64,000 nucleotides of DNA from Sarcomyxa edulis (Eukaryota > Basidiomycota > Agaricomycetes > Agaricales > Mycenaceae), in assembly GCA_009761415.1 (NCBI GenBank), contig QUOL01000023.1, positions 1-64,000 of the forward strand, written 5' to 3'. Both the position numbers and the translations under genes were made by a program. Shown in pieces: positions 43,018 through 54,263 of the stretch (position 1 is its first letter; each line of letters opens with the position of its first letter). The notes under the pieces were generated by a model. It saw only the letters and a list, made by a program, of their open reading frames with translations, made no database searches and had not been told where the DNA came from.

Positions 43018-45352
43018 TCGCGCGGCCAACCAGCCTTGACAAAATATGTCATCTTGTACGCCGGATGAAGAACTGACATTAGGATGTATATATCAGTCTC
43101 GACTCTCAGCAGTGCACAAAAAAACGATTAATCATACTTACTCATTGCAATACGATAACCGATTGAATCGTCCGTCAGACCATAGTATTTGTTTAGCATT
43201 GAAACACCTCGAAGAGCGGCAGCACGGACGGCGGGCGGATTCTCAACATTGTCGACGAATTCGTCGAGAACGTTGGTGAGAATATCGAAGATTGGTATGA
43301 CGTCGTGGAGGAGGGGGATACTGCTGTGAGAGATCTTTTTTGTAGCGGTGAGAAAAACCTGGAGAGACAAAGATGTCAGTGGATAGACCGACTCAGAGAC
43401 GAAGGTACGTACATCGAGCAGAGGGTGTAACTTCTCGAGAAGGTTCCACTCGGCACTACTTAGTTGAAATCGTTGAAGTCGGACTCCTCGTGCTTTGTTA
43501 TGCTCAGGCAAGATGACGAGAAAGGTTAACGCTTCGCGGAGCTCGAGGGCACGAGCAACGAGCTCTGCAGTGCTATTCCAACGTGTTGGAACATCACGAA
43601 CCATTGAGATAGGCTTGATCTTGCTCCGTATGCATGCCGTCTCGAGATCTGCCTTGATGGTTGGGCTGTTGAATATCTTTTTGCCAAGATTCCGAAGCTG
43701 ATATTGATGGTAAGGCTCCAAGCAAAGACTACGAGAAGACTGAAGACACACTTTAGAGATCGAGAATCGGCCAAGGTTGATATCCTCTCGATCAAGGATG
43801 GGCACTCGGATAGAAGCAGTGACCTCCTCCTCAATCTCGTTGACCATTGCTTCATCGCTAGCAGCAACGGATGGGTCAATTTCGTCGTCCTCGTCGTCCG
43901 CATCAAGCTCAGCATCTTCATCGACGACGGGATCGTCAAGTGCCGCAAGAGCTTCGTCGTCGGCGGTGTTCTCAGTCTCGTCTGCGGATCCCGTCTTTGT
44001 TTTGCTGAACTGAGCTAAGATAGCCTAAGACGAAGGTTTAGATACAAAACGAGGTAAGATATGGGCACTTTACCTTAACAACAAGATTTAATATGTGAGC
44101 AAAACAGCGAACACGAGTTCTTGCGCCGCGATATGTTGGAATCAATTCGCTGAGTTCGGAAACTAAGGTATTGTTGTTTGACGCGTTATCAGCTACGAAG
44201 GCAAGTATCTAAAATGACATGTTAACATCTTGACGTCGTCTACTGGACTCCAGAGACGAGAAAATATACCTTTTCTTGTATGCCATATTCCTGGAGACAT
44301 TCGGCTATCCTTCCTGCTAGATAAGCACCACTGTGGGCCTTTGAAGCCCTATATATCGTCAGCCAATATCAATTGAGAAAGAGCACCATCACATACTTGA
44401 TGTAGTCCAAAATTGTCGACTGCATATGTCCGTCACGCACCCAATGAACGGTTGCACCTAAGAAAGCGATTACTTGAGGGGAGGTCCATCCATCCACGCA
44501 TAGATGGAGCTTTCCAGGATAGGCCTAGAGACCAGTCGAAGTCCGTCAATCATGCTTTGCATACCTATACATGGGATGATTCGACTTACCTGGAGAATTT
44601 TGGCCACCTCCAGGCGGCTCACGCAAAAGATTTCCTTTACATCGCGGGAAACCGTGGACCGAGAAGGTGTAACACATTTGTTGTTGAGGTCTGCGAAGAT
44701 CTCGAGTAGTTCCGGATCCTCGGCGATGGCAAAAGGACGGTGACGGCGAGCGACCCAGATGGCGATGTTCATGCGATGTTTTGCGGGGTTGTAGGTAGAG
44801 CCATGTCCAAAAGCAACAATGGCACGCGACTCGGCAGAGTTGGCAGGGACACAGTTTGCTACATGGCGTATTAAGTTGCTGGTGCTTTCATCGTGGCGTA
44901 TACGTGACATCTTAATAGAAGGGTTTCTAGAAGTAGGTCAGTTATATGGCACCAGGAATACATGATCTCCAAGACTGGGCGTACTTTTTACAGGTAAAGA
45001 TATACCGGACGACATCGCCGGTTCGATGAATTTCGGGTGATAAGAAGTGCGAATAGGCGTCAGATACCCACGTCTTGAGCTGTGCGGCTGCCAATCCAAC
45101 CTGGAATTAGAACGACAGAGAATACTATACAATAAAAGACTCACCAAGAACATCTTTATCCGATGTGATGCTAGTCTTGTAGCGGGTGTCGAATTTTGCC
45201 TGTTTCGTGAGAGCTTGAGCCTGTGATGATGTGGACTGTGTTGGAGGAGGTGGTGATGTGTTGGAAGGCTCTTGTTCTGATTCGGAGCTTGTACCCGCTG
45301 CTTCACGCGCTCTTGACGAAGGGACACGCTTTCGCTTCGATGCTCTAGCCAT
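43018..45352 (-). pseudogene. hAT transposase, 5' portion (BED finger and catalytic core)
   Basis: Start ATG at 45352-45350 (MARASKRKR, nuclear-type basic start). After an intron comes a helical stretch (SDAYSHFLSPEIH) and, across a second intron, a BED-type zinc finger: FTCKK, then RHDESTSNLIRHVANC. The RNase H-like core follows: KLHLCVDGWTSPQ, HPLLDV and PTRWNSTAELV, and, just before the break, ILHPAYKMTYF and WPRDW. Gypsy C cut the codon run at the TCGC target; removing it and one TSD copy restores DWID in frame. The remaining C-terminal exons are at 29599-30275. Confidence 0.87.
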
Positions 45353-46034
45353 GATAGTCAAAACGAGGCGGTCAAAAAGAAATGTGCTTGACGGTCGCTC
45401 TACCCCCAAAAAATGATCAAGATTTCGACGTCAGCCTCGGGATACGGATCTCCCTGAGTTTTGCCAGAACTCAATACTCAGGGCAAACATGACTCACCAC
45501 AAAATCTGCCTCCGAGTCTAGCACTAGCCAAGACGGGTCAAAATTCCCGAAAACAAGATCCTATTTGCCAGACGAGTTGAGCTAGATAGGCATGCTAAGT
45601 TCTAGAGACCAGTTTCCGATTGGAACCCATATCGTCGAGTTTCGGTTTGCTGTACCGCCAGTTGAGCTGACGGCGGCGGTCAATTTGCAGAAAGACCAAC
45701 TTGGATACGACATAGCATGCTACTAGATGTTGTCAGCAAGAGGACCGCCAGAGAGACGTTGCCAGGAAGCTTGACGCCAGCGAGAAGAACAGAAAAGATT
45801 CAGCCACCCAGACAAAGTTAACGTTGAGTGGACTTTGAGTGGCTGTAACTTTGAATCAATTTCCCGTGAATTCTCACTCGCACACCGTTCAACGCTGTCA
45901 ACGTTTTGTACACTATCCACCAGTAAGTAACAACATGCATGTGCATCAGCGAGACCAAACGTTCAACGCTGACTCCGAGTTTGGTTCTTCGGTCATTTTC
46001 GTTCATTTTGTGGTTCATTTTTGCCGGCAAAACC
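45353..46034. other. hAT internal intergenic region
   Basis: No gene seen. It would contain the promoters of the divergent transposase and accessory genes. Confidence 0.45.
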
Positions 46035-46891
46035 ATGCCCTCACACCTCAATGACTATCTGCCGTGGATTATCGAACGTCCATGGGACAAGTGTTTCTCC
46101 TCAACAATTCCCGAAGACTTGGGCGGTTTTTCTCAGTGGGGTACGTCCTCTCTGAGTCCTTTAAAATATCTGACTTGACCTTTTCCCTTCGACCTCTCGC
46201 GATCGAAGCCTTTGCTATGGACTCGACAGAAACTACCCACGCACAAGCAGCAATCACATCCGCCACAGCTGCTCGTTCACATCCTACGGTTCCATCCCCA
46301 ACAAATGTGTCGAGTCGGTTGGCTTATTCACTCTCTGCTCGTCTTGTGCCGGCTCACCTTCGTCTCCATCCAATTGATCTTGATGTGACCTATCATGCCT
46401 GGACCATTGCAAACCTTCAGACTCTCGCGGTAAGTACTTTACTATCTATCTATGCCGTGTTTGGGTACTGACAGTCACATCTTATCATTTCTAGATGGTC
46501 CGAAGACTCGGATATGCAACAACAGAAGTACGCCCCCATATTCTCACCTATAAACACCAACAAAACTTCTCACATGTGTCTTATAGCGTGCGCGGGAGTT
46601 CATTAAGTCATTTACCACGGATTCAGCCCACAACGGCGCCGCGTTGTCCACAGCTATATGCAGCATTCTCTCAAGTGCAGGCCAAGCTCGCCCATTACAG
46701 ATGCGTGAGTGTGTTCTACACATAGAGAATTGTCTCAGATCGGTACGTTAGTGTCAAATCAAAGCTATATCTTATTGACCTTTCTCTCTTTAGAAAACGG
46801 AGACTATCGAAGATGCTGGGGAGTCTCGGGACTAGTAGTTACAGTGCGAAGTCAGTACATGCACGTCAAAGTGATTTTGAAGTATTTATAG
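46035..46891 (+). CDS. Second hAT gene, 191 aa, five exons, function unknown
   Basis: Proposed exons are 46035-46140, 46209-46429, 46495-46527, 46587-46704 and 46794-46891, all junctions in frame with GT-AG introns. It is divergent from the transposase gene, whose ATG is 682 bp away. It starts MPSHLNDYLPWIIERPWD and contains LVPAHLRLHPIDLDVTYHAW, then a short helical part (RAREFIKSFTTDSA). No known domain was recognised. Some hAT elements carry an accessory gene, which would fit. It could also be a captured host fragment. The final exon is the least certain part. Confidence 0.5.
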
Positions 46892-47104
46892 CAATGTATA
46901 ATATTTCTCTGGAGTCCCATTCCCTCAGAGGCAAATATCTCCTTATTTACGGTCATACTTGTGAGTACCTGTCGTGAGTACTCGGTGACCAAAAAGCCAA
47001 ACCGGGATCCGTGAAGATTTCTGCCCGAAGGTACTGGTGACCCGCGAGCTTCACACCTGTGAGTATTCCCACGAGTACACCCATAGAGATCCACGAGTAA
47101 CCCA

Positions 47105-47122
47105 CACTCGTGCCATGCCTTA
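47105..47122 (-). repeat. hAT right terminal inverted repeat
   Basis: Reverse complement of the left end with one mismatch; followed directly by the TSD TATGTCTT (47123-47130). Confidence 0.92.
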
Positions 47123-47371
47123 TATGTCTTTTCACCCCTCCATCGTCTTCTATCTGGATTTGCTTACTGGGTGTCTTGCTTTACTTACTGGCTGGATTTT
47201 TTTTGCTTTACTTACTGTTTTTGCTTTGCTGTTGTCCATATACTGTATTATATATATTCAAAACAATACCTATGCTGTTGGTTTCTCAAGTAACTACCTG
47301 ACCCTTTGAAGTGTCATATACGTGCATTATTCAAGCTGCAGGACAACATTACATGGCATAGAGAGTGCGTA

Positions 47372-47984
47372 TCAAGCTAGGATGGGACTGCAGGCAATAC
47401 CAAGTGCCCTGCAAACCTCTCGCATCTCCAAACGTTCCTCCTCCGTCATCTCCTTCCCATTTTCACGACGCTTCCTGCCCTCAGCAGGCGTTTAAGCTTC
47501 AGTACAACGCGTGAAGATGAGCTACTTACCAAAATCTATCAACCTTTGCCTTCAACCTTCGACGCTCTTTGTTCCTTTTGCGGGCTCAAGGTTAGAGCAA
47601 TGCAGTAAGAATATATAATCTAATGCTACGTACCTTTCTCGCCATCGAGCATCGGCAGCCTTTCGGCGCTCTTTTTTCTCCTGAGCCTTCGCCGCAGTCA
47701 ACTCCCCTTCATTTTCTCGGGCCCTAGTACGCTCGATATGCTCCAGATGGTTGATATTGTAGAGTCGTTTTACTTACTTTGCTTGACGTTCCCTGGCCTT
47801 TTCTCGAAGAATCCTAGCGTTCCTATGGACGTGTAATCATAAGAAAACTACGCACAGATTCAATGAATAAAAGTACATACCTGCGATAATAAATGGCCAA
47901 ATTAGCGCGACGTGCTTCACGTTTGTGTAGTGCTTCGAGAGATGCGGCAGTCGGTTCAGACTCAGTTTCGGGAGTGGTTGACAT
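47372..47984 (-). CDS. KDZ cargo: small basic coiled-coil protein (128 aa, 5 exons)
   Basis: Proposed exons are 47984-47881, 47822-47778, 47723-47634, 47574-47530 and 47474-47372; all four introns are GT-AG and the frame closes exactly at 129 codons. The protein starts MSTTPETESE. The centre is a long charged helix, rich in R, K and E (REKARERQAK, EKKERRKAAD, NKERRRLKAK), probably a coiled coil with nucleic-acid affinity. It ends in a conserved-looking EEERLEMREVCRALGI. Small K-A-R-E-R helical proteins beside KDZ transposases are, as I recall, common in mushrooms; a helper role in transposition is possible but unproven. Too many introns for it to appear as one open frame. Confidence 0.68.
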
Positions 47985-47989
47985 AGGAC

Positions 47990-48230
47990 GTGATGATGTT
48001 TGCGACTTGTGAGCTGGCGTGACGATGTTCGCGACTGCAGTGCTTTGCCTGTAGAATTGGCGTGATGATGTTTGCGACTTGTGAGCTGGCGTGACGATGT
48101 TCGCGACTGCAGTGCTTTGCCTGTAGAATTGGCGTGATGATGTTCGCGACTCGTGGGCTGGCGTGATGATGTTCGCGACTGTAGTGCTTTGCCTTTGATA
48201 TTTGCGTGATGATGTTCGCGACTTCGACCG
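47990..48230. repeat. 72-bp tandem repeat, three units and a part
   Basis: Units start GTGATGATGTT at 47990, 48062, 48134 and 48206. Each holds two copies of a shorter GTGA[T/C]GATGTT[C/T]GCGACT word. It lies immediately upstream of the small basic gene's start, between that gene and TET/JBP. Confidence 0.88.
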
Positions 48231-48294
48231 TTTTAAATTCTCTCATACTGACTTCAGTAGGAGAAGGGGTGCATATATTTCACATGTACATAGG

Positions 48295-49956
48295 CTACAA
48301 ATCACTGAGTTTGGAAAACATCTCCAGGCCTGCTGCCCATCGAACTTTCTGATCTGCTACCCTTTGAGCCTTTTCTTCACCACTCGCCTCCTTGTTGAAT
48401 ACAATGTCGGTTCGACATCCGTTATAGAGGAAGCGGAGGAGGTGGCCGGAGGTATACTGAGTGAATGAGTAGCGTGTCTCGTGGGCTTGGATGGAGATAT
48501 TGGAATGGCGTAAGACTGCAGAAGGAATGAGTATGGTTGAGCCTGGGGGAAAGCGAATGATGAGGCCAAGATCCCAGAGGACAAGGTGCCCTCCGAGATC
48601 TGGGTTGAATATTCCAAGGGCTGTGATGGCGCACCATCCCCAGGCAAGGTTGGCAGCGTCAACGTGGGGAAAAGTGACGGTGCGAGGGCCAAAGTTGAAG
48701 GTTGCCGCAGCAAAGACGCCCTTCTGGAAGTTGCGTACGAGCTTGTTGTTCCAGAGGAGAAGGCTTTCGAGGCCAGATTGGAGGAGTGCGTATAATTGAG
48801 GGGCAAACGCGGCCAGGATGCCTGAGGAATGAAGTCAGTCAATGCGTGTACGACGGCGTTTGAAGGACAGGCTTACAGTTAGTAAACCCAGAAAGACGGA
48901 TGAGACAGGCTGTAGCAAGGAGGTTTGAAAGGACGGCAGCGTTGGTGGCAGAGCTCTGATTCATTTGGCTAGGCACCTGCCGCATCGTCGAGGCCAGATT
49001 CTTCTGAGAGGAAGAATACGACTTACGCGTTGCCCGCCGCCATAAGAAATCCCAGACGCAAGCGCTGCAAAGTTCCCTCGCCGATGATTTTTCTGATCTG
49101 ACGTGAAGAGGGCTGCCTTCGCTCCTTCTCGAAAGGCCTCGGTGAGCGGCGTTGTGACTTCGTTCTGCCAATTTGGATCGCGCGGCTCCCCTCCCAAGAT
49201 GCCGATCACACGCCTGTCGCTATCGATGATGGGTCTCGAAGATCTAAAGGCATCGTTAGTAGAAGGAGCGCCTCTGAAGGGCAGGTGCTTACTTTCCATC
49301 CCAGCTCACATACTTCATACCGCCGTCTATAAGCTCTGCAAACGAAGGGGTAGCTTGTTCGCGGGGTCCCAGGGTGCCTATCCAACCAGATGTAGCTACG
49401 CGCAACTTCTTTGCTTGGAGATCAGTTTGAATGGCCTGTGGTTTGGATTGTGAGCGCCGCGTGAGTGAGATCCGCTTCACCGTCCTGCGTTCAGCCTGCG
49501 CTGCAGCTTCTCGGGCTTTGAGGCATTTTTCACGCTTTTTCCTTTGCTTTTTGCAAAGGTGGGACCACTTCTCGCTGTCTTGGACAGCCACGTTCTCGCG
49601 AAGGAGAGAAGGGCCTGGCGCAGGGGGGGGGTTAGGCAGTTCGGGATCTGAGTCGTATTGGACGCCGCAGGTTTCTTCCTGCTCTTGAAGCTTCGCAAGT
49701 CTCTCTTCCACAAAGAAAGGAAGGGCTGTTTTGATGGGATGTTGTTTGTCGAGGACGAACGGGGAGAAAGCGGCGCCTGAGCGAGTATTTCCTAATTAGA
49801 TAGCTCCGGTTAGCGCTGGGTCTCCTTTGAGAAGGACGGGAAAAACAAAGAGCTCCGAAGTCGGGTCGCGTCTCGGAAGTGGTGTAGAGGTTTTCAAAGT
49901 GGCATTGCCATGGCACCCCTGCCCTTTCTGCAGATTCCAAGGTCGGACCCGCATAC
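48295..49956 (-). CDS. TET/JBP-family 2-oxoglutarate/Fe(II) dioxygenase, KDZ cargo
   Basis: TET/JBP enzymes oxidise 5-methylcytosine in DNA (or thymine in JBP). Supported exons are 49791-49293, 49243-49027, 48976-48877 and 48821-48295, all in frame with introns of about 49-55 bp. Catalytic set: H-x-D in TFPHVDAANLAWGW (H codon at 48664-48666, D at 48658-48660), distal histidine in LRHSN and the 2-oxoglutarate arginine in ETRYSFTQY. The block GGHLVLWDLGLIIRFPPG is typical of the fungal family. No stop or shift was found in the catalytic part. The 5' end is unsettled: an open frame runs to about 49942-49956 but its junction to 49791 needs a weak donor (GTCCTT). It is divergent from the KDZ transposase. 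Inferred role: demethylation or marking of methylated transposon DNA. Confidence 0.85.
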
Positions 49957-50248
49957 TAAGGTCTTAAGGGGTACGGAGGAAAGGGAGGGGAGGAAAAAAA
50001 AGGGGTATGGATGGTGCTCACGTTCCATATCCTATTCGTTTGTGCGCTGGTAGTTATTGGCTGTTATAGCTAGGTTGGAAGTTTGCACAGCGCAATTCTG
50101 CACAATTTTGGAGGGTGTACAACGTGTGATCAACAACGCGCTTCAGTCACAATGTGACCTCACGTGCAGGTTCAATCAACAATCAACGAAGTCCAAATTC
50201 CCACCCATCTCTTGCCCGCCTCTCAGAGATCTCAACGCCTCCGCCGTC

Positions 50249-53200
50249 ATGCCCGCCGTTCGCCCTCAGAAACGGCGGGGTCTATACATCCACAACCCCG
50301 TTCAACCCTCAGTGGCAATAGCTACCACGACTACCGCTCTTACTCGCATTCGCAGGCTGGAGCAGCCGCTACCTTCGGACGAACCTCGCGCTGCCTCTCC
50401 CTCCGACGAGGCCGTTGACGCTCCTCAAGATCAAGTCCCTGTTCTTGATAGCGATCCTCCCTCCACTGCGAATCACTATGTTCCATGTGTCTCTGGAATT
50501 CGAGTTACGACGAGGGCAAAGCGCTACGTGAACTCCGTAAGTAATTTTTTTGAGCCTCATTTCTTCTCAGCTAAGAAACCGCATAGGACATGCCTCTCAA
50601 TACGTGGCTTCGATATCGAGACGACTATCTGGATGCCAATATTCTCTTAGAAGGAAGAGGTCGCTGTGCAGCTGAATGCATAGGTTGTGGGGTGGAGTCG
50701 CCTTCTTGGCGTTGTAGAGACTGCCACGGGTTGCATATGCTTTGTCAAGAGTGCATCCTACGTCGACACGCAAACGAGCCTCTTCACGTTCTTGAGGTGC
50801 GCATCTCTCCTTGTTCTTCTGCTTTTTTTTTTGTCCTGATGCAATCTGCAGAGGTGGCAGGGCACTTTCTTCGTTCGTACCGCCCTTCAAGAGGCGGGCC
50901 TCCGTTTTCAAGTCGGACACTCCAAGCCGGGACCCTGTCCTCTCGCACGTCCCGCTCATCGAAAGATGATGGTCTTCCACACCAACGGCATCCACTGCGT
51001 CAGCCTCGACTTCTGTGGATGTTCAAACGCTGTCCCAGATTGCGGGCAAATCCTCGAGGCTGGTTGGTTCCCCGCAACGCCCCTGGAGCCTCAGACGTGT
51101 GCAACTAATGCATGTCTTCGCCAATTCCAGACTTTGAACCTCCAGGGCAACATCTCCCCCTACGACTACTATACAGCGCTCGAACTCATGACGGATCCTC
51201 TTCAAACGTTGAACCTCCCGGCGAGTATTTTCCTCAGATTGCCGTTTGTACGAGTAGCTTACCTCTCCTTTGACAGAACCGACTTGCTGCCTTCATGCTT
51301 CTGGTACGCGAATGGCGACACGTCAGGATGACAAAGCGCGCGGGTCGAGGGCACGATCCTACCGGCATCAAGGGCACGCCTCGAGGTGGTCTTGCTGTGG
51401 TTTGTCGGGCGTGCCCCGTTCCTGGCGTCAATCTGCCCGCAGGATGGGAGAATGCTCCCCCGGAAGTTCGGTAAGTGAACCCAATCTAATACCTTCTTTT
51501 CTATACTAATCATTTGTGACAGATGGGTGTACACCCTGATTCTTTCGCAGGACGCAAACTTTCACTTGAAAGGCCGCCTCCGAGCTTCCGACGCTAAGGA
51601 TCCTACGTTGGGCCCTGGATGGGCGTACTTTGTAGCAAACGACGCCTATCTGAAGCATCTAGCCAAGTACGTCGATCAGGATGAGGTGAGGTTTTTGATT
51701 TTTTGAATCAAGCTTCAGTTTTTTTTGACACAACTATAGATCAGCCACTGCGTCGGCTTTGCAGCCCTCTGGAAAGCCAACAGCAAGAAGTCAAAGGGAT
51801 TGCGCGCTACTGGGGTGGGCTCTGTTAGCTGTGCAAGACACGAGATGTTTCGTCCCACTGGCATGGGTGATCTTCAAAAGGGCGAAAGGTAATTCTCCCC
51901 CGCATTATCTTGCTTTACAACCCTGTACTTACAAGTGGACAGGTACGCCAATATGGACTACCTCTTCCTTTCCAGTCTTGTCGGCTGTCTTGTGGTCTCC
52001 ATCATCGCGTCGTACGACATTGCCTGCCAGTGGTTCAAGAATTTTTGGTCACGCCATGCGTTTATGCCAGAGGAACTCAAGCTCAAACATAACCCCTTCC
52101 TCGACTTCAAAGTGCCTAAGTTCCACCTTCCACCGCACAAAACGGAATGCCAGGCGCCATTCTCGTTCAACTTTACCAAGGGCGTCGGCAAGACTGATGG
52201 AGAGGCGCCGGAGAGAAACTGGGCGTGGTTAAACCGTATCGCACGTTGTATATCAGTCATGGGGCCCGGTGGTCGGCAGGATACACTCGACGATTTCTGT
52301 GGGTTTGCAAACTGGAAGAAGGTCATCGGTCTTGGTGTGTTTTTTTACATAGCACCGCGTACTTGTGCTAAACTGCCCTCACCGACAGGTCAATCTATGC
52401 TTCGAAAAATGGCTCTCGCCATCCCTCAAGCTATACTCCATCGCCGTGCCTTCAGCGCCCTCACAGAAGGTTTGCGAGAGGAGCACGCCGATCAGTTGGT
52501 GGATTGGGAGCGTATGGTGCGAGAGTGGACGGCGGATCATAGTCAGCCCAATCCGTATGAGATCCCCGAAGACAGTAAGTCTGTACATTGTATCTTGTGA
52601 GGCATTCTTACTGACAACTTTTTCTGTAGCTATTACCATGGCTGAAGTCAAACGGCAACTCGCGGATGAAGAGGGTGCGCAGGCCCGGAATGGAGTTGAG
52701 TCTCTTTCAGACGTCAGCCCTGCTGGCTTTGTTATCACCGGGTTGGAGATAGAGGAGATGCAGTATGTACCTCGTCGTTTTTGAATTCACTTGGGGAACT
52801 AACTCACGATTTTTCAGACAAGTCTTGCGCGTGGATGCTTCCAAACGCAATCTTACGACAACTCAGGCCACCTCCTTGCAAGAGCGTCGTACTGCTTTGC
52901 TCCGCAAGATCCAGAAGTTCCGCGGCGTTCAAGACGTCTACATGCCAGGCCTTCGACGCCTCCTTGATCGAACATCCACAGCAGAGCCGGAGCAAGACAC
53001 GCGTCCAGAGACACTCAACATCCACCTTCCTTCATCCCTTCCCTCCGCAGATCGTGCAGCCGCCTGCGTTCCTGGAGTCAGCGAGATCGAAGACCGCCTT
53101 CGTCACGCTGAGGCATGCGAAGCCCTCGAAGACCTTCGTCGACAACTCCGCATGCGCACATTCACAACTAAGTTCAAAGCACGTCAGGTTGCAGGACAGG

Positions 53201-54025
53201 GAGGATATACCTGTGCTCGAACGTTGCAAGACCAAATAGAGGCCAGGATAAAGGCTGCCCGGACCCGCTACTGCGCTTCTCGAGCCGCCGTTCTTTCGTT
53301 AAGGGGGCCTGGCCCCTGGGAGGAGGTCCTTCAAGTTCTGAAGCCAGAGGATGTGCGCGCGTTGAACGAGCGTACCCTTACCATGGAAGAGAGGGATGCA
53401 GAAGATCGGGCAAGGCGTCTTTCTGGAATGGCGGAGGAGGATGCAGATGCAGATGCCAACGTTGCAGTGAGATCTATTGGTGTTGTGGAGATAGGAGAAG
53501 GACAGCGTCAGCTTTCTTGGATTTGGTACAGGGTGACTGCTGCTGAAGTCGAACAGGATGGCGCTGGTACTCTTCACGAAGGTATAGACTTATTCAACTC
53601 TATTCTAAACCACAGTACTAACAAACTATCTAGGTATTCGTCTTGAATGGGCAAAGTGCCGTGCACGAGCTGAACGCTGGCGGGAGGAACTGATTCTTCT
53701 GGAGGAAGAAATGCGACGCGTACTGGAGTTTTGCCACTGGAAGGCTAGGTGGTGGGACCAGCAGGCGGATAGACGTTCCAACATCTCGCCCCCTCTTCAA
53801 GAAGGGCTTCGTGCATACGCTGCAGAGCAGGCCGCTATGGAACGGTCGCTCGCCCGAAGCTGGGAAAGCAAATGGAGGGCCGTACGTGAACGCGCCCAAA
53901 CTACACTGGATCGGCATGCTGCAGATGTGGCAGACGAGGTCGGCGAAGTAGGACCAGAGGTGGAGATAGAATTGGACGACATAGAGGACGGCAATGAACT
54001 GGACTTTCTGGAGGACGACGATTGA
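50249..54025 (+). CDS. KDZ transposase with CxC2 cysteine cluster (1079 aa, 11 exons)
   Basis: Proposed exons are 50249-50536, 50587-50796, 50852-51220, 51277-51470, 51523-51685, 51740-51888, 51943-52334, 52389-52574, 52630-52762, 52818-53581 and 53634-54025; the total is 1080 codons with all phases matching. The CxC2 cluster (CAAECIGCG, WRCRDCH, MLCQEC) sits at residues about 123-152. DDE-type residues are in SQDANFHL (about 364), YDIACQWF (about 482) and TDGEAPERN (about 545), with PKFHLPPH between. The C-terminal half is a long coiled coil (ERRTALLRKIQKFR) ending in an acidic tail. The intron at 51221-51276 has a GC donor (GCGAGT). If it is spliced, the transposase is intact. It mobilises the 30-kb element. 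Confidence 0.92.
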
Positions 54026-54151
54026 ACGCGCTGTTTTTTTTGCTGTATTTTTGCTGTATTTTGTGTAGTTCCATTTGGGGTAAGTGGTCTGTGCGAGGGG
54101 CTCCGGAGCGCTAGCAATAGCTCCGGGGTGCCCTCCTTTTTTTAAGATTTT

Positions 54152-54263
54152 TCCTCCAGTACACATTATAATGTGTTGGAGGCCCACACAGCATAGAGAC
54201 ACATGATAACGTGCCCCCCTTCAAAATGTGGGGCACATTATGATTCCAGTACTTGGACTGTTG
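54152..54263 (-). repeat. KDZ element right terminal inverted repeat
   Basis: Reverse complement matches 24313-24418 with scattered mismatches. It includes the same hairpin (GTGCCCC...GGGGCAC type) and ends directly at the 8-bp TSD. Confidence 0.9.

Larger units (their letters stand above)
29344..47122. mobile_element. hAT element, 17.8 kb including gypsy C
   Basis: Ends TAAGGCAGGGCACGAGTG (29344) and, reversed, TAAGGCATGGCACGAGTG (47122), 17 of 18 matching. The 8-bp TSD TATGTCTT is at 29336-29343 and 47123-47130. Without gypsy C it is about 5 kb. It holds a minus-strand hAT transposase and a small plus-strand gene. Clusters of GAGTAC/GTACTC lie just inside both ends. The transposase is broken, so it is now non-autonomous. 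Confidence 0.93.
24307..54263. mobile_element. 29,957-bp KDZ (CxC2-type) DNA transposon with TET/JBP and other cargo
   Basis: The boundaries are fixed by comparison with the intact gypsy B LTR: ACTCGTTT occurs once in the LTR but on both sides here (24299-24306, 54264-54271), an 8-bp TSD. The ends form imperfect TIRs of about 110 bp. The KDZ transposase gene ends 238 bp from the right end. Native cargo: the 868-aa gene, the double RNase H1-N-like gene, the small basic gene and the TET/JBP gene. A hAT element carrying gypsy C accounts for 17.8 kb, leaving a core of about 12.2 kb. KDZ elements linked to TET/JBP genes are known from mushrooms. Large size and nested passengers are the unusual part here. 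Confidence 0.93.

Noticed and set aside
47962..48246. Minus-strand open frame with repeated REH/ANIIT blocks
   Set aside because: It lies wholly in the 72-bp repeat array and has no support other than being open.
48357..48842. Open frame on the minus strand overlapping the TET/JBP catalytic exon
   Set aside because: It is in another frame than the H-x-D containing exon and has no domain; a shadow of the real exon.
24307..54263. The 8-bp duplication at the outer ends belonging to a hAT element
   Set aside because: hAT elements also make 8-bp duplications, but the hAT here has its own TIRs and TSD at 29344 and 47122. The outer TIRs flank the KDZ transposase.
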